Part shown: one piece after another, positions 45,110-54,199 of the stretch
Layout of the letters: every line of letters starts with the position of its first letter
Position numbering within the stretch: the stretch's first letter is position 1
Assembly (NCBI RefSeq): GCF_014303395.1
Contig: NZ_CP060298.1
Coordinates: 496,001 to 560,000 of the forward strand
DNA from: Nakamurella sp. PAMC28650
GTDB lineage: Bacteria; Actinomycetota; Actinomycetes; Mycobacteriales; Nakamurellaceae
Direction: 5' to 3'
DNA: 64,000 nucleotides
Made by a program: the position numbers and the translations under genes
The notes under the pieces: model-generated
Database searches by the model: none
What the model saw: only the letters and a program-made list of their open reading frames with translations
What the model was told of the DNA's origin: nothing

Positions 45110-45640
45110 GGGCCCTCCGCGCTCCTGGGGCGGCTTCCGCAGTTGGCCGCCCTGGTGATGTCCGCGGCCTGCGAGGTGCTCGCGTGGAACGATCTCGCGG
45201 CCGCTCTGACCGAGGACTTCGCCACTCTCGCCCCGCAGGACCGCAATCTCGCGCGAAAGGCGTTTCTTGGCCCGGGGCAGGGCGACAGGCTCTACGGGAT
45301 CTCCGACGACGCCGAATTCCGGCACAGCGTGGTCATGCAGCTGCGTGCGAGCCTGTCTCGATATCCATCCGACCCTGCGGTGAGCGGTCTCATCCAGGAA
45401 CTCCGCGACGGCAGCGCCGAGTTCGCTCGGCTCTGGGATCGCCATGACGTGCAGGCCGCGCCGATGCTCACCAAGACTCCCGCCACCGGGCTGTGGGAGA
45501 CATCACCGTCGACTGCGACTCCCTCATGCTCACCGACCGCGACCAGCACATGGTGCTGTACACCGCACAGCGGGGATCCCGGGACGCCGAGGTCCTCGCT
45601 CTCCTCGACGTCATCGGCACCGAGACCATTGCCGTAGCCG
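45110..45640 (+). pseudogene. Fragment of MmyB-type XRE regulator, truncated and frameshifted
   Basis: The C-terminal ligand-binding domain of HTH regulators of the MmyB class is readable: AACEVLAWNDLAAALTEDF, LAPQDRNLARKAFLG, VMQLRASLSRYPSDPAVSGL and DGSAEFARLWDRHDVQ. At about 45485 the similarity jumps by one frame to GDITVDCDSLMLTDRDQHMV and LYTAQRGSRDAEVLALLDVI. The N-terminal HTH domain is absent. It ends tail-to-tail with nnaR. Confidence 0.78.
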
Positions 45641-45693
45641 AACCCACCACAACGGCCCATGCTCGAAACGGCTGGCGCTTCAGCGGATCTGGC

Positions 45694-46884
45694 TCACTCA
45701 CGCTGACTTCGGGTCCCGCCGGGCGACACGAAACTGCGCTGGGTTCGCACAAGCAGTTGGCCGTCGGCGGGTATGCCGTCGTCCATCGGGGGATCGTAGG
45801 CCAGCCGGTAGCCACGCTTGACCACGGTCTGCACGCACCGCGCGTCCATCAACGCCGACCGCACCCGCGCAACTGCCATCTCGACGGCGTGCTCGTCGGT
45901 GGCGTCCCCCGGTGCGGCACGCAACAGTTCGGCCCGGGACACCACGCGACCCGGATGGCGCATCAGGGTCCGTAGGAGCGCCATCGGTGCGGGCGGCAGC
46001 GGGACGAGTCGGTCGTCGATGACCACTGCCGAGCCCCGGAGCTGCAGCTGGTGCCCGGCGACCCGGAGAGAAGGTGCGCGGGCTGGGAGCACCTCGCCGA
46101 GCTCGCGCACCATGGCACCGATCCGGGCGCGTCCCGGTTGAACGGTCGGCACCTCCCGGCGCTCCAGCGGCGACGCCGTCACGGCGCCGACGCACAACGG
46201 GATCCCCCTGTTGCGAAAGGCTTCCAGCATCCTCTCCTGTTCACCGATCGCGTCCGCTGTGCGCAGCAGGCTGACCACGGCGGGGGCGCTGGTGAAGGCG
46301 ACCGCGTCGACCGCCCCGGTCACGATCAACTCGACCATCCGCAGAAGAGCCGTCATGTCCTCCGGCGGCACCCAGCGGTACACCGGTACCTCGACCACGT
46401 CGGCGCCGGCCGCCCGCAGCGCCTCGACGAAGTCGGGCAGCGGCTCGCCGTGGAGTTGAACGGCGATCCTGACGTTCTCCAGATCCTCGGTCAGTAGATG
46501 ATCGAGCACCTCCGAGCACGATTCCGAGGCCGGAGACCAGGCATCGACCAATCCGGCCAGTCGCTCTCGCAGCGCGTCGCCCAACCCCCAGCCGTCGGCG
46601 GCCTCGATCCAGCCTCGGAATCCGATACCCGTGGTGGCTACGGCAAGATCGATCGGGTCGTCGACACAGGCCCTGGTGGCGGCGAGCAGCTCGGTGTCGT
46701 CGGGCAACGGAACGAGCCGGATCGCGGGGGCATGGGTGACGCGGGCGCCCCGGCGCTCCAGCAGGCTGCCCAATTCGTCCGCCCTGCGCGCGGCGGTGAC
46801 GCCGACCGTCCAGCCGGCGAGCGGCAGGACATCGATTAGCTGTCCACCTGCAGGACAATCGATTTCGCGCGGTTCGGCCTCCAT
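45694..46884 (-). CDS. nnaR: HemD-like/winged-helix regulator of nitrite assimilation
   Basis: A 396-residue fusion: an N-terminal uroporphyrinogen-III-synthase-like domain (GWTVGVTAARRADELGSLLE; LHGEPLPDFVEALRAAGADV; DAVAFTSAPAVVSLL) and a C-terminal OmpR-type winged helix (LPPAPMALLRTLMRHPGRVV; EHAVEMAVARVRSAL; VQTVVKRGYRLAY). This architecture beside nirBD is that of NnaR, known in Streptomyces and mycobacteria as a co-activator of nitrate/nitrite genes with GlnR. Between ALRERLAG and LVDAWSPASES about 17-20 residues normally containing an A-R-G-P-K motif seem to be missing. One-base overlap with nirD. Confidence 0.82.
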   Translation of the reverse strand: MEAEPREIDCPAGGQLIDVLPLAGWTVGVTAARRADELGSLLERRGARVTHAPAIRLVPLPDDTELLAATRACVDDPIDLAVATTGIGFRGWIEAADGWGLGDALRERLAGLVDAWSPASESCSEVLDHLLTEDLENVRIAVQLHGEPLPDFVEALRAAGADVVEVPVYRWVPPEDMTALLRMVELIVTGAVDAVAFTSAPAVVSLLRTADAIGEQERMLEAFRNRGIPLCVGAVTASPLERREVPTVQPGRARIGAMVRELGEVLPARAPSLRVAGHQLQLRGSAVVIDDRLVPLPPAPMALLRTLMRHPGRVVSRAELLRAAPGDATDEHAVEMAVARVRSALMDARCVQTVVKRGYRLAYDPPMDDGIPADGQLLVRTQRSFVSPGGTRSQRE

Positions 46885-47270
46885 CAGACCTCCGGCGGGG
46901 GTGTGGCCCCGGCCGGTCGGACGACCTGGACCAGACCGTCGATGACGCGGACGCGGTAGACCGGAAGTCTGGTTCCGGGTGCATCCAGACAGACCCCGGT
47001 GCGCAGATCGAACACCTGCTTGTACATCGGGGAGGCCACGGTGGCGCTCTGGCCCCGGCTGCCGACGATCCCGCGCGAGATCACGTTGCTGTGGCTGAAC
47101 GGGTCGTGGTTGCCCACGGCCAGCACCTCGTCGTTCCAGAGACGGAAGAGCGCGATCTGCGTCCCACCTATCAGCGCGGCCACACCGCGTTCTCTCAACA
47201 GTTCGTCGAGGCGGAAGATCGCCACCCAGACCACCGGAACCTGCAGCGCGACTGCCGGTGTCGCCTTCAT
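46884..47270 (-). CDS. nirD: Nitrite reductase small subunit (Rieske-like fold)
   Basis: A 128-residue partner of NirB. It shows VWVAIFRLDELLRERGVAAL, IALFRLWNDEVLAVGNHDPF and ISRGIVGSRGQSATVASPMY, the NirD pattern that keeps the Rieske fold but lacks the iron-sulfur Cys/His pairs. Start overlaps the nirB stop by four bases. Together they reduce nitrite to ammonium with NAD(P)H in the cytosol. Confidence 0.95.
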   Translation of the reverse strand: MKATPAVALQVPVVWVAIFRLDELLRERGVAALIGGTQIALFRLWNDEVLAVGNHDPFSHSNVISRGIVGSRGQSATVASPMYKQVFDLRTGVCLDAPGTRLPVYRVRVIDGLVQVVRPAGATPPPEV

Positions 47271-49873
47271 GGCGTGCCCACCCGGAGCCGCGGACCGGCG
47301 ATCAGGCTCGCACTCTCGGTCGGCGTGGCCGGACGGTGCTGCTCGCGTTCGGCGACGAAGACGATGTCCCGGTCTGGCTCACCCGGAGCGTTGACGAACG
47401 AGGTGAACCGGGCCAGGGTGGTGGGATCGTCGATGGCATCACGCCATTCGTCGGAGTAGGACCGGACGTGCTGGGCCATCGCGGCGTCGAGATCGTCGCA
47501 GATCCGCAGCGAGTCCTCCAGCAGGACGGCGCGCAGGTGGTCCAACCCCCCCTCCATGGCTTCGATCCAGACTGCGGTGCGCTGCAGTCGATCCGCGGTC
47601 CGGACGTAGTACATCAGGAACCGGTCGATCACTCGGATCAGCTCGTCGGTCGCCAGATCCTGGGCCAGCATCTCGGCGTGACGAGGTGTGAACCCGCCGT
47701 TGCCGCCGACGTAGAGATTCCAGCCCTTCTCGGTGGCGATGATCCCGAAGTCCTTGCCCCGCGCCTCCGCACACTCCCTGGCGCACCCGGAGACACCGGC
47801 CTTCAGCTTGTGCGGGGACCGCAGTCCGCGATAGCGCAGTTCCAGGTCGATGGCCAACGCCACCGCGTCCTGGACGCCGAAGCGACACCATGCGGACCCG
47901 ACGCACGATTTCACCGTGCGCAGCGACTTGCCGTAGGCATGCCCGGATTCGAACCCGGCGTCGACGAGGCGTCGCCAGATGTGCGGGAGCTGTTCGACGC
48001 GGGCACCGAACAGGTCGATCCGTTGCCCGCCGGTGATCTTCGTGTACAGACCGAAGTCCGCGGCCACCTGACCGATGACGATCAGTTTCGCCGGCGAGAT
48101 CTCCCCGCCCGGGATGCGCGGAACCACCGAGTAGGTGCCGTTCCTCTGGAGGTTGGCCAGGAAGTGATCGTTGGTGTCCTGCAGCGTCGCCTGCTCGCCC
48201 TCCAGGATGTGCCCACCCCCGAGGCTCGCGAGAATGCTGGCGACCACCGGCTTGCAGATGTCGCAGCCGCGGCCGAGACCGTACTCGGCGACAAGTCCGC
48301 TGAAGGTGGTGATCGGCTTGACGCGCACGATGTCGAAGAGGTCGGCACGCGAAAGTTGGGCGAAATGCTCGCACAGGCCATGACTCTGGGCCACCCCCGC
48401 CGCCGCGAGCATCTTCTTCAGCAGCGGCACGCAGCTCCCGCAACCCGTGCCGGCGCGGGTACAGGCTTTCAACGCCGGCACGTCGGCACATCCCTGCCGG
48501 CGGATGGCGTCGTCGATGGAGTCGGCGGTGACACCCGTGCAGGAACAGATCTGTGCCGCTCCGATCGGACCGGCGATCTCGCCACCGGCGCCGACCAGCA
48601 GAGCCTCCGGTGATCCGGGGAGTGGACCGCCGACCGCGCTGCGCAGCAGCGGGTAGGCCGAGGCGTCACCGACCAGGACACCCCCGAGCAACGTCCGGGC
48701 GTCGTCGGACAGGACCAGTTTCTTGTACACCCCCGCCACCGGATCGGCATAGACCACCTCGAGGGCATTCTCGGAGACACCATGGGCATCACCGAAACTT
48801 GCCACCTCGACTCCGAGAAGTTTGAGCTGGGTGGACAGTTCGGTGCCCCCGAACAGGGATGCGCCACCACACAGCCGCTCGGCCACGGTGTCGGCCATCG
48901 AGTAGCCCGGAGCCAGCAGCCCGTAGACACCACCGCCGATGCAGGCGCACTCACCGATGGCCCAGACGGCGGGATCCGCGGTGCGGCAGGCCGCGTCGAC
49001 GACGACGCCACCGCGGGGACCGACCGCAAGTCCGGCGGCACGGGCCAATTCGTCACGGGGGCGGACACCGGCGGCGAAGACCACCAACTCGGCCCCGATC
49101 GATCCTCCGTCGGCGAATTCCACCTGTGAGACGCAGCCGTCCGCGTCCGCCGTCAGTGACGCCATTGCAGTGGCCGCGTGCACCGTGATGCCCAGCGCCT
49201 CCACCTTGCGGCGCAGCATCGACGCACCACCCTCGTCGATCTGCAGCGCCATCAGTCGGGGGGCGAATTCGACCACGTGAGTTCGAAGACCCAGTCCCAG
49301 CAGTGCATTGGCCGCCTCGAGCCCGAGCAGGCCACCGCCGATCACCGCGCCGACGTGCCTACCGCGGGCGTAGGACTTCATGGCCTCGAGATCGGCGATG
49401 GTGCGGTACACGAAGGTTCCGGGCAGGTCGTGCCCGGCGACCGGCGGTACGAAGGGAGAGGAGCCGGTGGCGAGAACCATTGCATCGTAGGTGATCTGCT
49501 CACCCGTGGAAGTGGTGACCACTCGACCGACACGGTCGATGGACACTGCAGCCTGGCTCAGGCGCAGATCCAGCAGAGGATCGTCGTCGTAGAACCCCTC
49601 CGGCACCAGGGTCAGGTCGGACTCGGTACGCCCGGAGAACCACGCCGAGAGCGCCACCCGGTCGTAGGCCGGTCGTGGTTCCTCGGCCAGGACGGTCACC
49701 TTCCAGTGGCCGGCGGTGTCCCTGGCCCGCAGCGATTCCACCAGTCGTTGTCCCACCATGCCATTGCCGACCACGACGAGATGGGCGACCCCCGACTCGA
49801 CGGAATGCGCTGCCCTGACCGTCTTCCCATGCTCGTCGTGTCGGTCCGCCCGCTCGCGTGTGTCAGGTTTCAT
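47267..49873 (-). CDS. nirB: Nitrite reductase [NAD(P)H] large subunit
   Basis: An 868-residue multidomain enzyme. Order: FAD/NAD domain (HLVVVGNGMVGQRLVESL; VRPRDELARAAGL), two BFD-type [2Fe-2S] modules (CSCTGVTADSIDDAI with ACTRAGTGCGSCVPLL; GRGCDICKPVVASIL), ferredoxin-like half domain, and the sirohaem/[4Fe-4S] core (SCVGSAWCRFGVQDA; GVSGCARECAEARGKDFG). All cluster cysteines are present. It uses the ATG at 49873, though its ribosome binding site is weak. Normally transcribed with narK, which is destroyed upstream; a promoter within the 189 bp before nirB would now be needed. Confidence 0.97.
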   Translation of the reverse strand: MKPDTRERADRHDEHGKTVRAAHSVESGVAHLVVVGNGMVGQRLVESLRARDTAGHWKVTVLAEEPRPAYDRVALSAWFSGRTESDLTLVPEGFYDDDPLLDLRLSQAAVSIDRVGRVVTTSTGEQITYDAMVLATGSSPFVPPVAGHDLPGTFVYRTIADLEAMKSYARGRHVGAVIGGGLLGLEAANALLGLGLRTHVVEFAPRLMALQIDEGGASMLRRKVEALGITVHAATAMASLTADADGCVSQVEFADGGSIGAELVVFAAGVRPRDELARAAGLAVGPRGGVVVDAACRTADPAVWAIGECACIGGGVYGLLAPGYSMADTVAERLCGGASLFGGTELSTQLKLLGVEVASFGDAHGVSENALEVVYADPVAGVYKKLVLSDDARTLLGGVLVGDASAYPLLRSAVGGPLPGSPEALLVGAGGEIAGPIGAAQICSCTGVTADSIDDAIRRQGCADVPALKACTRAGTGCGSCVPLLKKMLAAAGVAQSHGLCEHFAQLSRADLFDIVRVKPITTFSGLVAEYGLGRGCDICKPVVASILASLGGGHILEGEQATLQDTNDHFLANLQRNGTYSVVPRIPGGEISPAKLIVIGQVAADFGLYTKITGGQRIDLFGARVEQLPHIWRRLVDAGFESGHAYGKSLRTVKSCVGSAWCRFGVQDAVALAIDLELRYRGLRSPHKLKAGVSGCARECAEARGKDFGIIATEKGWNLYVGGNGGFTPRHAEMLAQDLATDELIRVIDRFLMYYVRTADRLQRTAVWIEAMEGGLDHLRAVLLEDSLRICDDLDAAMAQHVRSYSDEWRDAIDDPTTLARFTSFVNAPGEPDRDIVFVAEREQHRPATPTESASLIAGPRLRVGTP

Positions 49874-50062
49874 GTCGGAGAAGTTGTCCTCACTCGTCTG
49901 GACCCGGTCGGTGCCGATCGGACCGTCACCGGAGCCGACGGCACCACCCGGGGGTCGTCATCCCGCTCGTGTGATGTGCTGTCCCGCAATCCCGTCCCCG
50001 CCGGGGGGCTCATGTGACGGCCTGCAGTGCGGTGCTGCGGTGGCCGGCCGGCACCGCTGAGT

Positions 50063-50189
50063 TCACACGCCTTCCAGTTGTTTCTCCGACTTGCGGACGT
50101 ACACCACATAGGTGACCACGAAACACAACGCGTAGAACACGATGAACCCGACGTACGCCGCATTCGCCGACTTCGTCGCCAGGAACGAC
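50063..50189 (-). pseudogene. narK: narK fragment 3 (C terminus)
   Basis: The last 41 codons of a nitrate/nitrite MFS transporter: SFLATKSANAAYVGFIVF and ALCFVVTYVVYVRKSEKQLE, i.e. the final transmembrane helix and basic tail. The fragment ends abruptly at the IS3-family border at 50190. The preceding about 90 residues of the transporter are absent from the window. Confidence 0.85.
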
Positions 50190-50476
50190 TGAGCCGCCCG
50201 CCGTTTTCCGGACTGTAGAACGGTGACTACTACGCTGCGGAGTTGTTGGCCAACCACCATTGCTCTGCTTCGTTGGGCGTAATGTATCCCAGCGCCGAGT
50301 GCAACCGAACCTGATTGTATCTTAATTCAATGTACCGCGTGATGTCCATCTCCGCCTGTTCACGGGTCGGATAACTAGTACGATTCACCCTTTCCACTTT
50401 CAGTGTGCCGTTGAATGATTCTGCCCAAGCATTGTCATAACACACACCAGTTCGTCCTACCGACCGACGAACTTTG

Positions 50477-51857
50477 GGCTCTTGTGACGTTCTCGTGGGC
50501 GTCTTGACCCCTGGTTGTGGGCGACACACCGTGCCCGGTATAGCTTCTGGATTATCTAGAAACAGTCACTATCCAGGAGCACGGTGTGCGCGGTGTAACG
50601 ATATGGCGAAAGCTGCTCGGTGTCGAGCAACTGCAGGTGCTGGACATGGAGTGGGAGGGGGCCGCCGGCCAGCAGGTGCTGGTCGTCTCGGTGCGTCCGA
50701 GCAAGGGCGCCCGGAGCAGGTGCAGTCGATGCCGACGTAGATGCCCGGGCTATGACCAGGGCGGTGGGATTCGTCGGTGGCGGTCGCTGGACTGGGGGTC
50801 AACGATGGTGTTCCTGCAGGCTGCGGCCCCGCGGGTGAGTTGCCAGAGGCACGGGGTGGTGGTCGCGGCTGTGCCGTGGGCCCGACCCGGCGCTCGGGCG
50901 ACGGGAGCGTTTGAGGACCAGTGTGCGTGGTTGGCGGCGCACACCGCTTCGTCGGTGGTGGCGCAGTTGATGCGGACGTCGTGGCGGCATGTGAGCGCAA
51001 TCATCGAGCACGTCGTCGCCGACGGTTTGGCCGGCCGGGACGTGTTGGCTGGGCTGCGGCGGATCGGTATCGATGAGATCTCCCACCGCAAGGGACACCG
51101 CTATCTGACGTGTGTGGTGGATCAGGACTCAGGCAGGTTGGTGTGGGCCGCGCCGGGTCGCAACAGCGACACGCTGCACCGGTTCTTCGACGAGCTCGGC
51201 CCGGACCGAGCGGCGGCGCTGACGCACGTGTCCGCCGATGGGGCGCAGTGGATCCACGACACAGTGACGGTCCGGGCCCCGCAGGCGGTGTTGGGGTTGG
51301 ATCCTTTTCATGTTGTGGGGTGGGCCACCCGGGAGTTGGACAATGTGCGTCGTCAAACGTGGAACATGCTGCGGGGCAACAGTAGCTCCGCGCAGGCGTC
51401 GTCGGTGAAGGGTAGTAGGTGGGCGTTGCTGAAGAACCCCGCGGACCTGTCCCCGGAGCAGCGCGGGTCCCTCGCTTCGATCGCGAAGACCAACCGAAAT
51501 TTGTATCGGGCGTATCTGCTGAAGGAGCAACTGCGGGCCGTGTTCCAGGTCAAGGGCCAGGGCGGCCGGGAACTGTTGGCCGGGTGGATCGCCTGGGCCA
51601 GCCGCTCCCAACTGCCCGGGTTCATCGCCTTGGCAAAGACGTTGAAGCGGTTCCAGCAGCTGATCTGGAACACCCTGATCCACCAGATGAGCAACGCTCA
51701 GTCCGAGGCCACCAACACTCACCTACGGGCCTTGACCCGCCGGTCCTACGGCTTTCACAGCCCAGAAGCGTTGATAGCCATGGCGATGCTTACCAGAGGC
51801 GGGTTATGCCCGCCGCTACCAGGCCGCTAACTGGCCCACGAAAACGTCAGGAGACCC
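50477..51857 (+). mobile_element. ISL3-family element, copy 1
   Basis: 1381 bp, bordered by the 8-bp duplication GAACTTTG (50469-50476 and 51858-51865). Imperfect terminal repeats: GGCTCTTGTGACGTTCTCGT at the left, GGGTCTCCTGACGTTTTCGT as the complement of the right end. It is inserted in the IS3 orfB gene in the opposite orientation. Confidence 0.93.
50586..51830 (+). CDS. ISL3-family transposase, copy 1
   Basis: 414 residues, apparently intact. N-terminal zinc-finger-like CSRCRRRCPGYDQG, then the DDE_Tnp_ISL3 domain: RRIGIDEISHRKGHRYLTCV (Asp), AVLGLDPFHVVGWATREL (Asp) and HQMSNAQSEATNTHLRALTR (Glu). About 94% identical by eye to copy 2 at 54309, with scattered substitutions, so the two are different variants rather than a fresh duplicate. 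Confidence 0.93.
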   Translation: MRGVTIWRKLLGVEQLQVLDMEWEGAAGQQVLVVSVRPSKGARSRCSRCRRRCPGYDQGGGIRRWRSLDWGSTMVFLQAAAPRVSCQRHGVVVAAVPWARPGARATGAFEDQCAWLAAHTASSVVAQLMRTSWRHVSAIIEHVVADGLAGRDVLAGLRRIGIDEISHRKGHRYLTCVVDQDSGRLVWAAPGRNSDTLHRFFDELGPDRAAALTHVSADGAQWIHDTVTVRAPQAVLGLDPFHVVGWATRELDNVRRQTWNMLRGNSSSAQASSVKGSRWALLKNPADLSPEQRGSLASIAKTNRNLYRAYLLKEQLRAVFQVKGQGGRELLAGWIAWASRSQLPGFIALAKTLKRFQQLIWNTLIHQMSNAQSEATNTHLRALTRRSYGFHSPEALIAMAMLTRGGLCPPLPGR

Positions 51858-52499
51858 GAACTTTGAGGTGGGTAGTGAGGTCAGCGAAGTCCTGAGAGCA
51901 GTACTGGCTTCCGCGGTCACTGTGAAATATGCTGACATCGGGAACAATCCTGACATTACGTGCGGCCATTTTCAGAGCGTCAACCACCAGCGATGCCCGC
52001 ATGTGATCTGCCATTGCGTAGCCGACGACTTTCTTCGTAGCGCAGTCCAGCACGGTCGCCAAGTACAGCCAGCCCTCCCAGGTCGGGATATAGGTGATGT
52101 CACCGACCAGCTTCGTACCCGGCACGACCGCGTTGAAGTGCCGTTTTACCAGGTCAGGGGTCTGACCGGTGTCGCCGGCGATGGTAGTGACCGGCCGAAA
52201 CGGACGGGGCTGGCATGGCACCAGGTCGAGCTCCCGCATGATCTGCCGGACCGTGTCGTCATCAGCCCAATAGCCCGATCGCAGCAGGTCAGCGTGTACC
52301 CGACGGTAGCCGTAGGTCCCATCGGAGGCCTCGAACAACGCCGTGATCAGCCGAGCAAGATGGGTGCGGCGCCGGCTGGTGTAGGACGGCCCGCGACCCT
52401 TCCACTCGTAGAAGCCGGACTTCGACACCTTCGCCCAGCGGAACATCAGGTGCAGCGGGTAGTGGCCTTCTTCACTCGCAATGAATGCATACTTTCTGC

Positions 52500-52793
52500 T
52501 CACTGCGATTTCTTGGCGAAGAAGGCCGTTGCTTTTCCCAGAAATTCGTTCTCCATACGAAGCTCACGCACTTCTTTCTCCAACGCCTTCAGCTTCGCCC
52601 GCTCCGACACGGTCAGTTCCTGCGTGTCGCCGCCGTGACGCTCGCGATGGGCCGCCACCCAGTTCCGCAGGGTCTGCTCCACCAAGCCCAGTTCGCGAGC
52701 AACGTCAGCGATGGGCCGAGATTTGTCGGTCACCTCCCGCACGGCCGTATCCCGAAACTCCGGGGTGTACTTGCCTCGAAACTTGCTCACCAT
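52500..52793 (-). CDS. IS3-family OrfA, copy 1
   Basis: 97 residues from ATG 52793 (GGAGAA upstream): VSKFRGKYTPEFRDTAVREV, PIADVARELGLVEQTLRNWV (helix-turn-helix) and a C-terminal leucine zipper, ERAKLKALEKEVRELRMENE. It overlaps orfB, which lies in the -1 frame. The protein is identical to the copy at 53329. Confidence 0.92.
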   Translation of the reverse strand: MVSKFRGKYTPEFRDTAVREVTDKSRPIADVARELGLVEQTLRNWVAAHRERHGGDTQELTVSERAKLKALEKEVRELRMENEFLGKATAFFAKKSQ

Positions 52794-52856
52794 TTCTCCG
52801 ATCCTTTCCGGCGATTCTACTTGGGGGTCCAAGTCCGGGAAGTACCGGGCTGCTCA

Positions 52857-53265
52857 TTGTACACCGCACCATTACCCACACCCGAGAACAGGAACAACGC
52901 GATGAACCCGACCAGATACAACGGCAACGACTTCGCCAACGCCGCCGACAACACCAACGCCGCCCCCAACGCCATCGCCACAAAATTGTAGAAACTGACC
53001 TTCGCGCCACCGAACCGATCCGCCAACCGCCCACCATAGGGCCGCACCAACGACCCCAGCAACGGACCGAGGAACGTCAGGTACGCCGCCTTGATCGGCG
53101 TGGAGAACGTCCCCTTGAACTGCACCTGCAACACCTGACCGAACGCGAACCCGAACCCGATGAACGAACCGAACGTCCCGATGTACAACAACGCGATGAT
53201 CCAGGTGTTGCGGTCCCGCACCACCCGGCGCATCGCGCCCCTGGCATTGGCCGCGACCGTCAGAT
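52857..53265 (-). pseudogene. narK: narK fragment 2 (middle)
   Basis: About 136 codons from the second half of the transporter: GAMRRVVRDRNTWIIALLYI, GTFGSFIGFGFAFGQVLQVQ, LGPLLGSLVRPYGGRLADRF, GGAKVSFYNFVAMALGAALV and SGVGNGAVYN, the second nitrate-signature region of NarK proteins. It is flanked by inverted, identical IS3 ends at 52856 and 53266. Same orientation as the N- and C-terminal fragments. Confidence 0.9.
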
Positions 53266-53328
53266 TGAGCAGCCCGGTACTTCCCGGACTTGGACCCCCA
53301 AGTAGAATCGCCGGAAAGGATCGGAGAA

Positions 53329-53622
53329 ATGGTGAGCAAGTTTCGAGGCAAGTACACCCCGGAGTTTCGGGATACGGCCGTGCGGGAGGTGACCGACAAA
53401 TCTCGGCCCATCGCTGACGTTGCTCGCGAACTGGGCTTGGTGGAGCAGACCCTGCGGAACTGGGTGGCGGCCCATCGCGAGCGTCACGGCGGCGACACGC
53501 AGGAACTGACCGTGTCGGAGCGGGCGAAGCTGAAGGCGTTGGAGAAAGAAGTGCGTGAGCTTCGTATGGAGAACGAATTTCTGGGAAAAGCAACGGCCTT
53601 CTTCGCCAAGAAATCGCAGTGA
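53329..53622 (+). CDS. IS3-family OrfA, copy 2
   Basis: 97 residues, identical to copy 1: HTH segment PIADVARELGLVEQTLRNWV and leucine zipper ERAKLKALEKEVRELRMENE. Intact, with the orfB GTG overlapping its stop by four bases in the -1 frame. Confidence 0.92.
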   Translation: MVSKFRGKYTPEFRDTAVREVTDKSRPIADVARELGLVEQTLRNWVAAHRERHGGDTQELTVSERAKLKALEKEVRELRMENEFLGKATAFFAKKSQ

Positions 53623-54199
53623 GCAGAAAGTATGCATTCATTGCGAGTGAAGAAGGCCACTACCCGCTGCACCTGATGTTCCGCTGGGCGAAGGTGTCGA
53701 AGTCCGGCTTCTACGAGTGGAAGGGTCGCGGGCCGTCCTACACCAGCCGGCGCCGCACCCATCTTGCTCGGCTGATCACGGCGTTGTTCGAGGCCTCCGA
53801 TGGGACCTACGGCTACCGTCGGGTACACGCTGACCTGCTGCGATCGGGCTATTGGGCTGATGACGACACGGTCCGGCAGATCATGCGGGAGCTCGACCTG
53901 GTGCCATGCCAGCCCCGTCCGTTTCGGCCGGTCACTACCATCGCCGGCGACACCGGTCAGACCCCTGACCTGGTAAAACGGCACTTCAACGCGGTCGTGC
54001 CGGGTACGAAGCTGGTCGGTGACATCACCTATATCCCGACCTGGGAGGGCTGGCTGTACTTGGCGACCGTGCTGGACTGCGCTACGAAGAAAGTCGTCGG
54101 CTACGCAATGGCAGATCACATGCGGGCATCGCTGGTGGTTGACGCTCTGAAAATGGCCGCACGTAATGTCAGGATTGTTCCCGATGTCAGCATATTTCA

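Larger units (their letters stand above)
50230..52503 (-). pseudogene. IS3-family OrfB transposase split by ISL3 copy 1
   Basis: The 5' part (51858-52503) encodes SRKYAFIASEEGHYPLHLMF through the rve domain with VPGTKLVGDITYIPTWEG (Asp), VSIFHSDRGSQYCSQ (Asp) to THLKV; the 3' part (50230-50468) continues VCYDNAWAESFNGTLKVE (Glu) to WWLANNSAA. Removing the insert and one 8-bp repeat restores a 294-residue frame. As it stands it is inactive. Confidence 0.9.
50190..52856 (-). mobile_element. IS3-family element, copy 1 (interrupted)
   Basis: Ends read TGAGCCGCCCGCCGTTTTCC (transposase 3' side, at 50190) and TGAGCAGCCCGGTACTTCCC (at 52856). Without the ISL3 insert and its 8-bp duplication the element is 1278 bp, exactly the size calculated for copy 2. 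The 3-bp flanks (GAC, TTG) do not match, so at least one border has been altered by deletion or recombination. It carries orfA and a split orfB. Confidence 0.9.

Noticed and set aside
49874-50062. Additional small gene between nirB and the narK tail
   Set aside because: No frame with a start, ribosome binding site and plausible composition.
52481-53305. 274-codon plus frame
   Set aside because: Mirror image of the same IS3/narK junction on the other strand.
52817-53641. 274-codon minus frame that looks like a chimeric transporter
   Set aside because: Produced by read-through from the IS3 end into the narK middle fragment; not a natural gene.
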